A stretch of DNA of 10,372 bases, from assembly GCA_964425415.1 (NCBI GenBank), contig CAYRMJ010000048.1, forward strand, positions 1-10,372. Reading direction: 5' to 3'. Under the pieces are notes generated by a model that worked only from the letters and a program-made list of their open reading frames with translations, ran no database searches and was not told where the DNA came from. Below, piece after piece: positions 1-5,762 of this stretch. The DNA is from JAADDK01 sp964425415 (GTDB lineage Archaea > Thermoplasmatota > Thermoplasmata > Thermoplasmatales > Aciduliprofundaceae). Both the position numbers and the translations under genes were made by a program. Positions within the stretch are counted from its first letter, which is position 1, and each line of letters begins with the position of its first letter.

Positions 1-133
1 TTTATTATAATCTCCCTTTTTAATCTATTTCACTCGCTTTAAGCCCCATTTTTATATATCCTATTTCTTCACCTCTCGTTATTCTCCATCTTACATTGAT
101 TTATGCGACAGAGCAGCCTAAAATTACCAAACA

Positions 134-694
134 CTAAAATTGCTCCACGATACGAAGAATTTCTTTAAGATTTTTTATATTGAAATCTGCCTCGCCATTT
201 CCTATCCTTACTGTGATGCAACCTGCTCTTTTTCCAGCTTCTATGTCATAGTCGTAATCGCCAACCATCAATGTTTCCCACGGTTTTGTGCCGAAGCGAT
301 TCATAAGATAAATCACACCATCAGGTGCAGGCTTAGGGCGAAAACCTGAGTCCCTGCCAACTATGGCATCAAACTCATCTGCTCGCTTGCCAAGCGCCAC
401 CTTAGCCGCTTTCAAAGTGTTTCGTGTTAGAATTGCCACTTTTATACCCCTTTTTTTCAGAGACATTAAAACAAAATCCAAATCCTTATCAACAAATGAT
501 GTCTTTGCACGTTTCAATTCCTCTCTTTCAAGAACCGCAAGGGCATGAGCTCCGATGTCTCTCAAAAATTCATAAAGGTGCTGAGGTGCATTATCAATTT
601 TTAGCTCTCTCAAAATCCTCTCTCGCATGTATGAAAATGGAATTGAATTATGCACGATAGTGTCATCCATATCAAAAATTACCAGCTTAATCAT
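134..694 (-). CDS. HAD-superfamily phosphatase (phosphoglycolate phosphatase-like)
   Basis: This is a predicted soluble phosphohydrolase of 186 residues. All four HAD motifs are visible: motif I DMDDT with nucleophile D8 and acid/base D10, motif II T90 in ILTRN, motif III K121 in RPKPAPDG, and motif IV D146 and D150 in GDYDYD. A helical cap of about 55 residues between motif I and motif II fits the HAD subfamily I phosphoglycolate phosphatase/phosphonatase type. The ATG at 694 overlaps the 3' end of the upstream aldolase gene by 8 bp, so the two are probably co-transcribed and translationally coupled. The context suggests a sugar-phosphate or related small phosphorylated substrate, but specificity cannot be read from the sequence. 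Family assignment is firm; the substrate is unknown. Confidence 0.85.
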   Translation of the reverse strand: MIKLVIFDMDDTIVHNSIPFSYMRERILRELKIDNAPQHLYEFLRDIGAHALAVLEREELKRAKTSFVDKDLDFVLMSLKKRGIKVAILTRNTLKAAKVALGKRADEFDAIVGRDSGFRPKPAPDGVIYLMNRFGTKPWETLMVGDYDYDIEAGKRAGCITVRIGNGEADFNIKNLKEILRIVEQF

Positions 695-1250
695 TTTTAG
701 CTAGCTCGTAGTAGTACATCATCTTACAGGAATGCTCAACCATGCTTGCAACCACGTATGCTTCCTCAAGTATCGCACCTCTCGCAAATACCCCGTGTGA
801 GTAAACAACAGCAGCTTTTCTATCCGCAAGGGCTTTTGCCAAATTTTTGGCCAATTTTTCAGTGCCAATGCCGCCTTCAACTATGGGTATGTCATGAAGA
901 AAATATGAACCTTCACTATCAATTGGAACGATTCTATTCTCATTTTTATCTCTACGAATTAAAGATTCAACCACTGCAAAAGGAGAATGGTCATGAATTA
1001 TGGCCAGTGCAGAAGTTTGTTTGTAAATTTCCCGATGTGCACTAACTTCTGATGAGGCTATCAAATCAAGAGATGTGGGCTTGTAAATGGATACCTTCAC
1101 AACATCATCTTCGGTTATCTCATCAAGCATACTTCCAGAACGTGTTATGTACATATAATCTCCAACTCTCACGCTTATGTTACCGAAGTGCGAACCTACC
1201 AATCCCTGTTCCACAAGCTTGCGTCCAAATTTGGAAATTTCGCGCCACAT
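687..1250 (-). CDS. Class II aldolase/adducin family protein (fuculose-phosphate aldolase-like)
   Basis: This 187-residue protein has the zinc-dependent class II aldolase fold used by L-fuculose-1-phosphate aldolase, ribulose-5-phosphate 4-epimerase and methylthioribulose-1-phosphate dehydratase. Visible signatures are the N-terminal GSHFGNISVR phosphate-binding block, a catalytic Glu in SSE (E68), zinc ligands in HDH (H86, H88) and a third ligand in YSHGVFARG (H152). The start is ATG 1250; no strong ribosome-binding site precedes it, so the message may be leaderless. It lies upstream of and overlaps the HAD phosphatase, which suggests an aldol (or dehydratase) plus phosphatase pair acting on phosphorylated sugars. 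Archaeal relatives are often annotated as fuculose-phosphate aldolase and linked to lactaldehyde supply. An MtnB-like methionine-salvage role is an alternative I cannot exclude. Confidence 0.8.
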   Translation of the reverse strand: MWREISKFGRKLVEQGLVGSHFGNISVRVGDYMYITRSGSMLDEITEDDVVKVSIYKPTSLDLIASSEVSAHREIYKQTSALAIIHDHSPFAVVESLIRRDKNENRIVPIDSEGSYFLHDIPIVEGGIGTEKLAKNLAKALADRKAAVVYSHGVFARGAILEEAYVVASMVEHSCKMMYYYELAKND

Positions 1251-1325
1251 GGCATGAGCATGAGCGTATGCCTTTTTAGAGTTTTGGCACTAATTAAAAA
1301 TTTTAGATTGAGGAAAACAAATTTA

Positions 1326-1877
1326 ATGTATGACCCACATGCACCGCGCATGAAATACTGTCCCAACTGCGGCGCCAAACTGAGCGATAATTCTAAATTC
1401 TGCCCATTCTGCGGTGCAAATCTTGAGGATTATGTGGTCTATAAAAGACCTGAAATAGAGGTTTCTGAGGATATGATTTGCAGACATTGCGGAAAGGGTA
1501 AATTGATGCTGGTGGATGGTGAAAGCGATATACCACTATACATGTGTCCGCACTGCGGATGGTACTATGGTGATTTTCTGGGCGTTGGAAAGCCCATATA
1601 TTATGATTCCATTCATTTGAAAATTGGACGAATAATAAAAGCCGAGATAAGAATGAAGGGATATGTTCGGGTCAATGTTAAAGAAACCGCTGATATGGAA
1701 GATGAGGCAATTACCGAACTTGCAAGGTATCTCAAAAACGATCTGGAAGGCTATGAAATTTCAGATATAAGAGACGCACTGGTTTATCTCCTTGAGGAGG
1801 ATGTTATAGAGCTGTATAAGGAGAAAATGGGCAATGGCTTTTACTGGGTGGGGGTGAGATTCGTTGATAGAGATTAG
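1326..1877 (+). CDS. Double zinc-ribbon protein of unknown function
   Basis: I do not recognise a specific family. From ATG 1326 the product has 183 residues. It begins with two treble-clef/ribbon modules: C12-x2-C15 with C26-x2-C29 (CPNCG, CPFCG), then C52-x2-C55 with C74-x2-C77 (CRHCG, CPHCG). The remaining 100 residues are cysteine-free, mixed alpha/beta and fairly acidic, with no motif I can name. Such tandem ribbons usually bind nucleic acid or protein partners. The frame is open further upstream, but the Cys-rich module and an A/T-rich promoter-like stretch about 25 bp before 1326 favour this start; ATG 1350 is an alternative. The gene overlaps the Nop5 start by 14 bp, suggesting a shared message and perhaps an RNA-related role (inference). 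Confidence 0.75.
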   Translation: MYDPHAPRMKYCPNCGAKLSDNSKFCPFCGANLEDYVVYKRPEIEVSEDMICRHCGKGKLMLVDGESDIPLYMCPHCGWYYGDFLGVGKPIYYDSIHLKIGRIIKAEIRMKGYVRVNVKETADMEDEAITELARYLKNDLEGYEISDIRDALVYLLEEDVIELYKEKMGNGFYWVGVRFVDRD

Positions 1878-2673
1878 AGATGATGGAGTTTACTTAGTGC
1901 GAGGTTCAGAGGTAAAGAACATTAAGATATCTCCAGATGAAATTGAAAAAATAAAAGAGGGAAATTTAGAACTCCTTTCCGATTTGATTGCAGAGCATCC
2001 CAACGAGAGAATAGTTCTGGTTATGAAAAGGGAAGATTTACGTGAGTATCTTATAAATTTGGCGAAGAGAAAAATGCAAGAGAGTATAGAAGAAGATTAC
2101 ATTCTCACACAGGTTCTCTCAGCCTATGATGATATCACAGCAATGATAAATCTGATATCTGAGCGAATACATGAGTTTGAAGTGATTGAAGAGATAAAGA
2201 GTGAGGAAATTGAAGAATGCACCATGCTACGCAAAGAGCTGGAAAATTTACAAAATCTCAGAGATTATCTCCAAACAACCATTGAATCTAAAGTTAAGAG
2301 AATTGCGCCCAATCTGAGTGAGCTTGTTGGGGAGATTATAGCTGCAAGACTTATCAATTTGGCTGGTGGACTGAAGCGGCTCTCTGCAATGCCCGCATCT
2401 ACCATTCAGGTATTGGGCGCGGAAGATGCGTTTTTTCAGCATCTTAGAAAAGGTACACCCTGCCCCAAGCACGGGGTGATTTTTCAAATAGCAGAGATAA
2501 GAAATGCGCCTAAGAAAAAGAGAGGTAAGATAGCACGAGCTCTTGCTGGAAAAATTGCAATAGCAGCACGAGTGGATTACTATGGTGGAGAGTTCGTTGC
2601 AGATAAATTGAAAGAAGAATTTAAAAATAGGGTGGAGGAGATAAAGAATGATACTGGTAGGAAAGGCAGATGA
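1864..2673 (+). CDS. nop5: Nop5/Nop56-type box C/D sRNP core protein
   Basis: This is the scaffold protein of the archaeal box C/D RNP, which with L7Ae, fibrillarin and guide RNA carries out 2'-O-methylation of rRNA and tRNA. The 269 residues show a short N-terminal fibrillarin-binding domain (about 1-60), a long helical coiled-coil region (about 75-147), and a Nop domain (about 148-260) with the hallmark GAEDAFFQHL and the CPKHGVIFQ segment, ending in a basic tail. It is a short archaeal form; I recall the Archaeoglobus protein being of similar size. The start is a TTG at 1864 with GGGGTGA about 6 nt upstream; no in-frame ATG lies near it. Unusually, fibrillarin is not adjacent. The gene overlaps the zinc-ribbon gene by 14 bp upstream and moaE by 26 bp downstream. 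Confidence 0.93.
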   Translation: MIEIRDDGVYLVRGSEVKNIKISPDEIEKIKEGNLELLSDLIAEHPNERIVLVMKREDLREYLINLAKRKMQESIEEDYILTQVLSAYDDITAMINLISERIHEFEVIEEIKSEEIEECTMLRKELENLQNLRDYLQTTIESKVKRIAPNLSELVGEIIAARLINLAGGLKRLSAMPASTIQVLGAEDAFFQHLRKGTPCPKHGVIFQIAEIRNAPKKKRGKIARALAGKIAIAARVDYYGGEFVADKLKEEFKNRVEEIKNDTGRKGR

Positions 2674-3019
2674 AGAGGAGCTTATGAATCTGATTGGAGA
2701 GCGAAAAGGAAGCGTGGTAAGTTACTTTGGCTATGTGCGCAGGGAGAACAATGGAAAGATGGTGAAGAGAATGGTATGTGAAGAGCGGGATAACTCCCAT
2801 CAGATAATGGAGAAAATTGAAAAGGAAATCAAAGAAAGATTTGATGTGGAAAATGTCATTCTTTATCACACCATTGGTAATGTGCCTGTTGGAGGCTTGC
2901 TTGCGGCGGTTATTGTCTCCACGGTGCATCGTGACTCTGGATTTAAGGCATGCAGGTATGGGATTGATAGAATAAAGGAACTTGAACCAGTTTACAGAGA
3001 GGAGATCCTTGAAGATTGA
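2648..3019 (+). CDS. moaE: Molybdopterin synthase large subunit MoaE
   Basis: MoaE is the catalytic subunit of molybdopterin synthase, converting cyclic pyranopterin monophosphate to molybdopterin with sulfur carried on MoaD thiocarboxylate. The 123 residues contain the typical GSVVSYFGYVR strand near the N-terminus, HTIGNVPVG (H74), a conserved HR pair in STVHRDSGF (H94, R95) and the closing ACRYGIDRIKELEP helix. K110 matches the essential Lys119 of E. coli MoaE, but the position of the second important lysine (Lys126) is R117 here. The length is slightly shorter than the E. coli protein at the C-terminus. The ATG at 2648 lies 26 bp inside the nop5 3' end, with a GGAGGAG ribosome-binding site. 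Its partner MoaD is encoded at 7843-8076. Confidence 0.92.
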   Translation: MILVGKADEEELMNLIGERKGSVVSYFGYVRRENNGKMVKRMVCEERDNSHQIMEKIEKEIKERFDVENVILYHTIGNVPVGGLLAAVIVSTVHRDSGFKACRYGIDRIKELEPVYREEILED

Positions 3020-3046
3020 TGAATGCACCAGTTATCTGAGGACTTT

Positions 3047-3661
3047 CTAAATAAAAGAATCCACAATTTTTCTCAATTCATTAGCTGCTTTTTTAATATC
3101 TTTAGCACCCATCACCGCGGAAACAACGGCTATTCCCATAACTCCTGTTCTGAGAACACTCGGCGCATTCTCGTGGTTTATGCCCCCTATTGCCACAACA
3201 GGAATATTCACATTCTCCACTATTCTTTTCAGGTTTTCCACTCCAATAACGATGGTATCCTCCTTGGTTGAGGTGGGAAAAACGCTACCTGCCCCTATGT
3301 AATCAGCCCCGTTTTTCTCTGCATTCATCGCATCCTTCGGAGTTCTTGCAGTAGCGCCAATTATACCATCCCATATTCTCCGTGCATCCTCAATCGGTAT
3401 ATCATTGCTTCCCAGGTGCACGCCATCGGCATCAATTGCCATCGCAATATCAATCCTGTCATTCACGATTAGAAGGGCATCGTACTCGCGGGTCAATTTT
3501 CTCGTCAGTTTTCCAATCTCCACAGTTTCCCTTGCAGGTCCCTCTTTCATCCTCAGCTGTATGGCTGTTGCGCCGCCCTCAAGCGCAAGTTTGATGGCAT
3601 TGATGATATCTCCAACACGGGGATCGGTTATAACATACAGTTTGAGCTTATGATGCCACAT
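3047..3661 (-). CDS. thiE: Thiamine-phosphate synthase ThiE
   Basis: ThiE joins hydroxymethylpyrimidine diphosphate and thiazole phosphate to make thiamine monophosphate in the cytosol. The 204-residue TIM-barrel protein carries the expected signatures: LYVITD at the first strand, QLRMKE (35-40), NDR (67-69), GVHLGSND (80-87), GAGSVFPTSTKED with T130 and K133 for pyrophosphate contact, and the AIGGI phosphate-binding turn (157-161). The length is normal for the family and all key residues are present, so it should be active. It is a single gene converging on moaE with 27 bp between stop codons. ATG 3661 is the start; no classical strong ribosome-binding site is seen. No other thiamine gene is certain in the window. 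Confidence 0.95.
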   Translation of the reverse strand: MWHHKLKLYVITDPRVGDIINAIKLALEGGATAIQLRMKEGPARETVEIGKLTRKLTREYDALLIVNDRIDIAMAIDADGVHLGSNDIPIEDARRIWDGIIGATARTPKDAMNAEKNGADYIGAGSVFPTSTKEDTIVIGVENLKRIVENVNIPVVAIGGINHENAPSVLRTGVMGIAVVSAVMGAKDIKKAANELRKIVDSFI

Positions 3662-3915
3662 TTACCCATGATTATCGGAGGAGGGATAAATGGTTTTGGG
3701 TTATGCGTTCCCTATCGAATAGAGTAGAGAGGACTGGGATAATGCAATAAGATGTTGATAAAGAACGAGGTCCACAGTTGTATGTGGAGAAATTGCTTGT
3801 TTTTTGGGATATTTGTATGCGTTTGTGAGAAAAGAGTAATGCAGTGAGTATCCTCGGAGAATTCTGTAGAGTACGGAAATTATTTCGCATAGGGATTAAG
3901 AACGAGGTAGAAATA

Positions 3916-4271
3916 ATGAAGGTGGTAAAGTTAAGCGACAGCAAGATAAGAAAAATAGCGAGACATTGCCACATAAAGAAGGATGTAAGCACGAAGGAGA
4001 CTGCGCAAATATATGGGATGAGCGTTAGAAGGATACAGCAGATAATAAAATAATAAAAGAGTATATGGAGACAGGTGAGATGCCTACGCTTAAGAAAGGA
4101 AGTTTTGTTAAGTGGTACGATCACAGGATTCACGGTGCGTTATGGCTTGAAATAGGCGAGAATCCAGAGGAGGCATTAATCCAAAAAGCACCACCAGAAT
4201 CCCTCCTTGGTTTGTTTTTCTCGCTATCCAAAAAGATATCCGCTGGAGGTGATACTAATGCATTTTTATAG
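3916..4271 (+). pseudogene. Transposase remnant, frameshifted and missing its catalytic core
   Basis: Two open pieces look like the two ends of one transposase. The first (3916-4053) encodes a helix-turn-helix domain (STKETAQIYGMSVRRIQQI) and stops at TAA 4051. The second, in the -1 frame from about 4053 to 4271, continues as EYMETGEMPTLKKG and then jumps to what looks like the C-terminal tail (KWYDHRIHGALWLEIGENPE, then PPESLLGLFF). The frame break coincides with an exact tandem 8-bp repeat, ATAATAAA, at 4042-4049 and 4050-4057; removing one copy restores one frame. Between the HTH and the tail there is no room for the DDE integrase core, so an internal deletion is inferred. It resembles archaeal IS481/rve-type transposases from memory. 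No terminal inverted repeats were found. Confidence 0.65.
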
Positions 4272-4317
4272 GCGAAAGATAACTCTATTTTACACTAACT
4301 TTTTCATGTTTTTATAG
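4258..4317 (+). other. 19-codon open frame behind a perfect ribosome-binding site
   Basis: A full GGAGGTGAT (4245-4253) precedes ATG 4258 by 4 nt, as good as any translation start in the window, yet the frame ends at TAG 4315-4317 after 19 codons (MHFYRRKITLFY and a hydrophobic end). The first residues loosely match the start of the E1-like protein at 7199 (M-H-x-Y-x-R, then L at position 10). It could be the stub of a gene broken by the rearrangements here, or a chance frame. It overlaps the end of the transposase remnant in another frame. I do not claim a functional product. Confidence 0.25.
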
Positions 4318-4340
4318 AATTTAACATACCCCTATTCCGT

Positions 4341-4350
4341 AATATATATA
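4341..4350 (+). promoter_or_regulatory. Candidate archaeal TATA box for the peptide cassette
   Basis: AATATATATA lies 30-39 bp before the precursor start codon. With the usual archaeal spacing of about 25 bp from the TATA centre to the transcript start, transcription would begin near 4370, just before or within the AGGTGAT ribosome-binding site, giving a very short leader. A second A/T block, TTTTTATAGAA around 4309, is an alternative. Placement is by eye only. Confidence 0.45.
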
Positions 4351-4362
4351 TGTTATGCATCC

Positions 4363-4372
4363 CCTATATAGG
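4363..4372. promoter_or_regulatory. Perfect 10-bp palindrome overlapping the ribosome-binding site
   Basis: CCTATATAGG reads identically on both strands and its right end supplies the first bases of the AGGTGAT ribosome-binding site (4370-4376) of the precursor gene. A related half, CCCCTAT, occurs at 4329-4335 and again at 4361-4367, 32 bp apart and flanking the candidate TATA box. This could be an operator for a repressor, but no regulator gene lies alongside, and a 10-bp palindrome in A/T-rich DNA can arise by chance. Confidence 0.3.
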
Positions 4373-4379
4373 TGATATA

Positions 4380-4514
4380 ATGGAAATGAATTGGGTGGAT
4401 CTATTAGAAAATGAATGGCGTAAAATAAGTTTTGCTGAAGAAGAACCATATAAACCGAAGACTCTCGGGTGCTATGCCACTTTAAGGATTTGCCCGGCTA
4501 TTGCTATAGATTAA
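4380..4514 (+). CDS. Precursor peptide of a radical-SAM-modified RiPP (SkfA-like)
   Basis: This 44-residue peptide is the likely substrate of the maturase 27 bp downstream. ATG 4380 has a strong ribosome-binding site (AGGTGAT, 4370-4376). The first 27 residues form an acidic, partly amphipathic leader (WVDLLENEWRKIS, then an EEEP turn and KPK). The last 17 look like a core: TLGCYATLRICPAIAID, with the only two cysteines, C31 and C38. Blocks E-W-x-x-I-S, L-G-C-Y-A-T, R-I-C and P-A-I-A-I match in order blocks I recall in B. subtilis SkfA (E-W-x-x-V-S, M-G-C-W-A-S, R-V-C, P-A-M-R-A-I). SkfA is the precursor of a cyclic sactipeptide. The first SkfA core Cys and its thioether-acceptor Met have no counterpart here. 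The precursor role is inferred from context, size and composition. Confidence 0.78.
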   Translation: MEMNWVDLLENEWRKISFAEEEPYKPKTLGCYATLRICPAIAID

Positions 4515-4541
4515 CATATTTTTTTATTTTTATGTTCTAAG
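4515..4541 (+). terminator. T-tract between precursor and maturase genes (possible partial terminator)
   Basis: The 27-bp spacer contains T7, an A, then T5 on the coding strand (about 4519-4531), with no hairpin needed. Oligo-T runs of this kind act as intrinsic terminators for archaeal RNA polymerase. Placed directly after the precursor stop, it could let most transcripts end there, yielding more substrate than enzyme. It is also free of stop codons in the precursor frame, which is the maturase frame as well. Confidence 0.4.
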
Positions 4542-5762
4542 GTGAATTTTATAAAGAAGTATAAAGTACACAAGTATCTTGAGGGGGGTGTGCTTATCTA
4601 TCCGGATGATAGTTATTTAGCTCTTAATAAAGCCATAATAGATGCTGTTTTTATAATTATAGATGTTATCTGTAAATATAATATATCTCTTAGAGATGTA
4701 TTGGAAAATATTAGAGATTCTGAAATTAAGAAAGGGATTATGCATATCTTTAATGATTTAGATATTAACTGTAATAGTATTATTATCACAGGTGATGATA
4801 GTCATTATTACCCTGTCCAATTATCTTATGAAGTGACTCATAGATGCAATTTAAAGTGTAGGCATTGTTATATAGATAAAAAAAGTGTAAATCCAAAAAA
4901 GGAGATGAACCCACAGGATTTTGAAATATTTTTATCAAAACTTGATAAATACAATCTTCCATTGAATATACAGATTACTGGAGGAGAACCTTTATTAAGA
5001 AAGGATATATGGGATATATTAGAAATCGCCTCTTTTTACGCAAAAGATAAATGGAGTTTTAATACTAATGGTTTATTAATTAATAGGGAAATTGCTGAAA
5101 CCATAGATTCATATGGCCCCTCTATGGTGGCTATAAGCTTAGATGGGGATAAGGAGTCACATGAATTTCTTCGAGGTAGAGGCACATTTGAAAAAACATT
5201 AAATGCTATAAAGATTTTTAATAAATATACAAATGTTGACATTGAAATAGATACTATGATTACCCGAAAATATCCCGATACCATTGAGAGAGTCAAAAGA
5301 GTTCTACAGAAAGAAAAGATAAAATATAAGAAAATAAACTATGGTTTCTTTATGCCTGTATGGGGAGCAAAAGATGCAAATCTGGTGAAAGAATTGCTGC
5401 TACTTCCAAGTGAGTTTTATGGAAGAGAATATTCTAAAAATAAAAGTATTCAATTTGACTACTGGGAATATAAACCTTCAAAAGAATGGAATAATCACTG
5501 TAGTGCTGGTTTTTACACATATATACTAGATCCCTATGGAAATATATTTCCTTGTGTTGTCGATAGAATAAAAATATTTAACATGGGCAATATCCTAATT
5601 AACGATGAAAACTACATTTTCAAAAATCAAGCAAGAAAATATTTCAGTAGAAAACCGCTTCCAGATTCAGCATGCTATATGTGTCCATACAACAAACTAT
5701 GCAAGTCATGCCTAGTATATCAATCTGCATTTTGCAACAGAATAGGTGAGTTCTATGGATAA
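4542..5762 (+). CDS. Radical SAM/SPASM peptide maturase with PqqD-like domain
   Basis: This is a predicted enzyme that modifies the adjacent precursor peptide, most likely by installing a thioether or other radical crosslink. The 406 residues start with a PqqD-like RiPP recognition domain (about 4-80; VLIYPDDSYLALNK and following helices) that would hold the leader. The radical SAM core (about 95-270) has C102-x3-C106-x2-C109 for the SAM-bound [4Fe-4S] cluster and GGEP at 147-150. A SPASM domain (about 318-400) has C320, C338, C378, C381, C387, C390 and C398 for auxiliary clusters. Architecture and length fit sactipeptide maturases such as SkfB and AlbA. GTG 4542 is the only plausible start; AAGGTGA overlaps it. 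The gene is strongly AT-rich (13 G+C in 60 bases at 4621-4680), unlike flanking genes, which suggests transfer. Confidence 0.88.
   Translation: MNFIKKYKVHKYLEGGVLIYPDDSYLALNKAIIDAVFIIIDVICKYNISLRDVLENIRDSEIKKGIMHIFNDLDINCNSIIITGDDSHYYPVQLSYEVTHRCNLKCRHCYIDKKSVNPKKEMNPQDFEIFLSKLDKYNLPLNIQITGGEPLLRKDIWDILEIASFYAKDKWSFNTNGLLINREIAETIDSYGPSMVAISLDGDKESHEFLRGRGTFEKTLNAIKIFNKYTNVDIEIDTMITRKYPDTIERVKRVLQKEKIKYKKINYGFFMPVWGAKDANLVKELLLLPSEFYGREYSKNKSIQFDYWEYKPSKEWNNHCSAGFYTYILDPYGNIFPCVVDRIKIFNMGNILINDENYIFKNQARKYFSRKPLPDSACYMCPYNKLCKSCLVYQSAFCNRIGEFYG

Noticed and set aside
20..100. Open minus-strand stretch reading RITRGEEIGYIKMGLKASEI before a TAA
   Set aside because: It has no start codon after the preceding stop and is only 26 codons; it may be the tail of a decayed gene but there is nothing to support it.
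3690..3722. ATG with a GGAGGAG upstream at 3677-3683
   Set aside because: The frame stops after 10 codons (MVLGYAFPIE) and resembles nothing; the match may be chance in purine-rich DNA.
3672..4133. Long minus-strand frame of about 153 codons over the transposase remnant
   Set aside because: Its hydrophobic, repetitive composition mirrors the plus-strand transposase pieces, and it has no recognisable domain or good ribosome-binding site.
3841..4330. Terminal inverted repeats of the broken insertion element
   Set aside because: Comparing both flanks by eye gave only a weak TTATTTCGC-like match, not a convincing repeat pair or target duplication.
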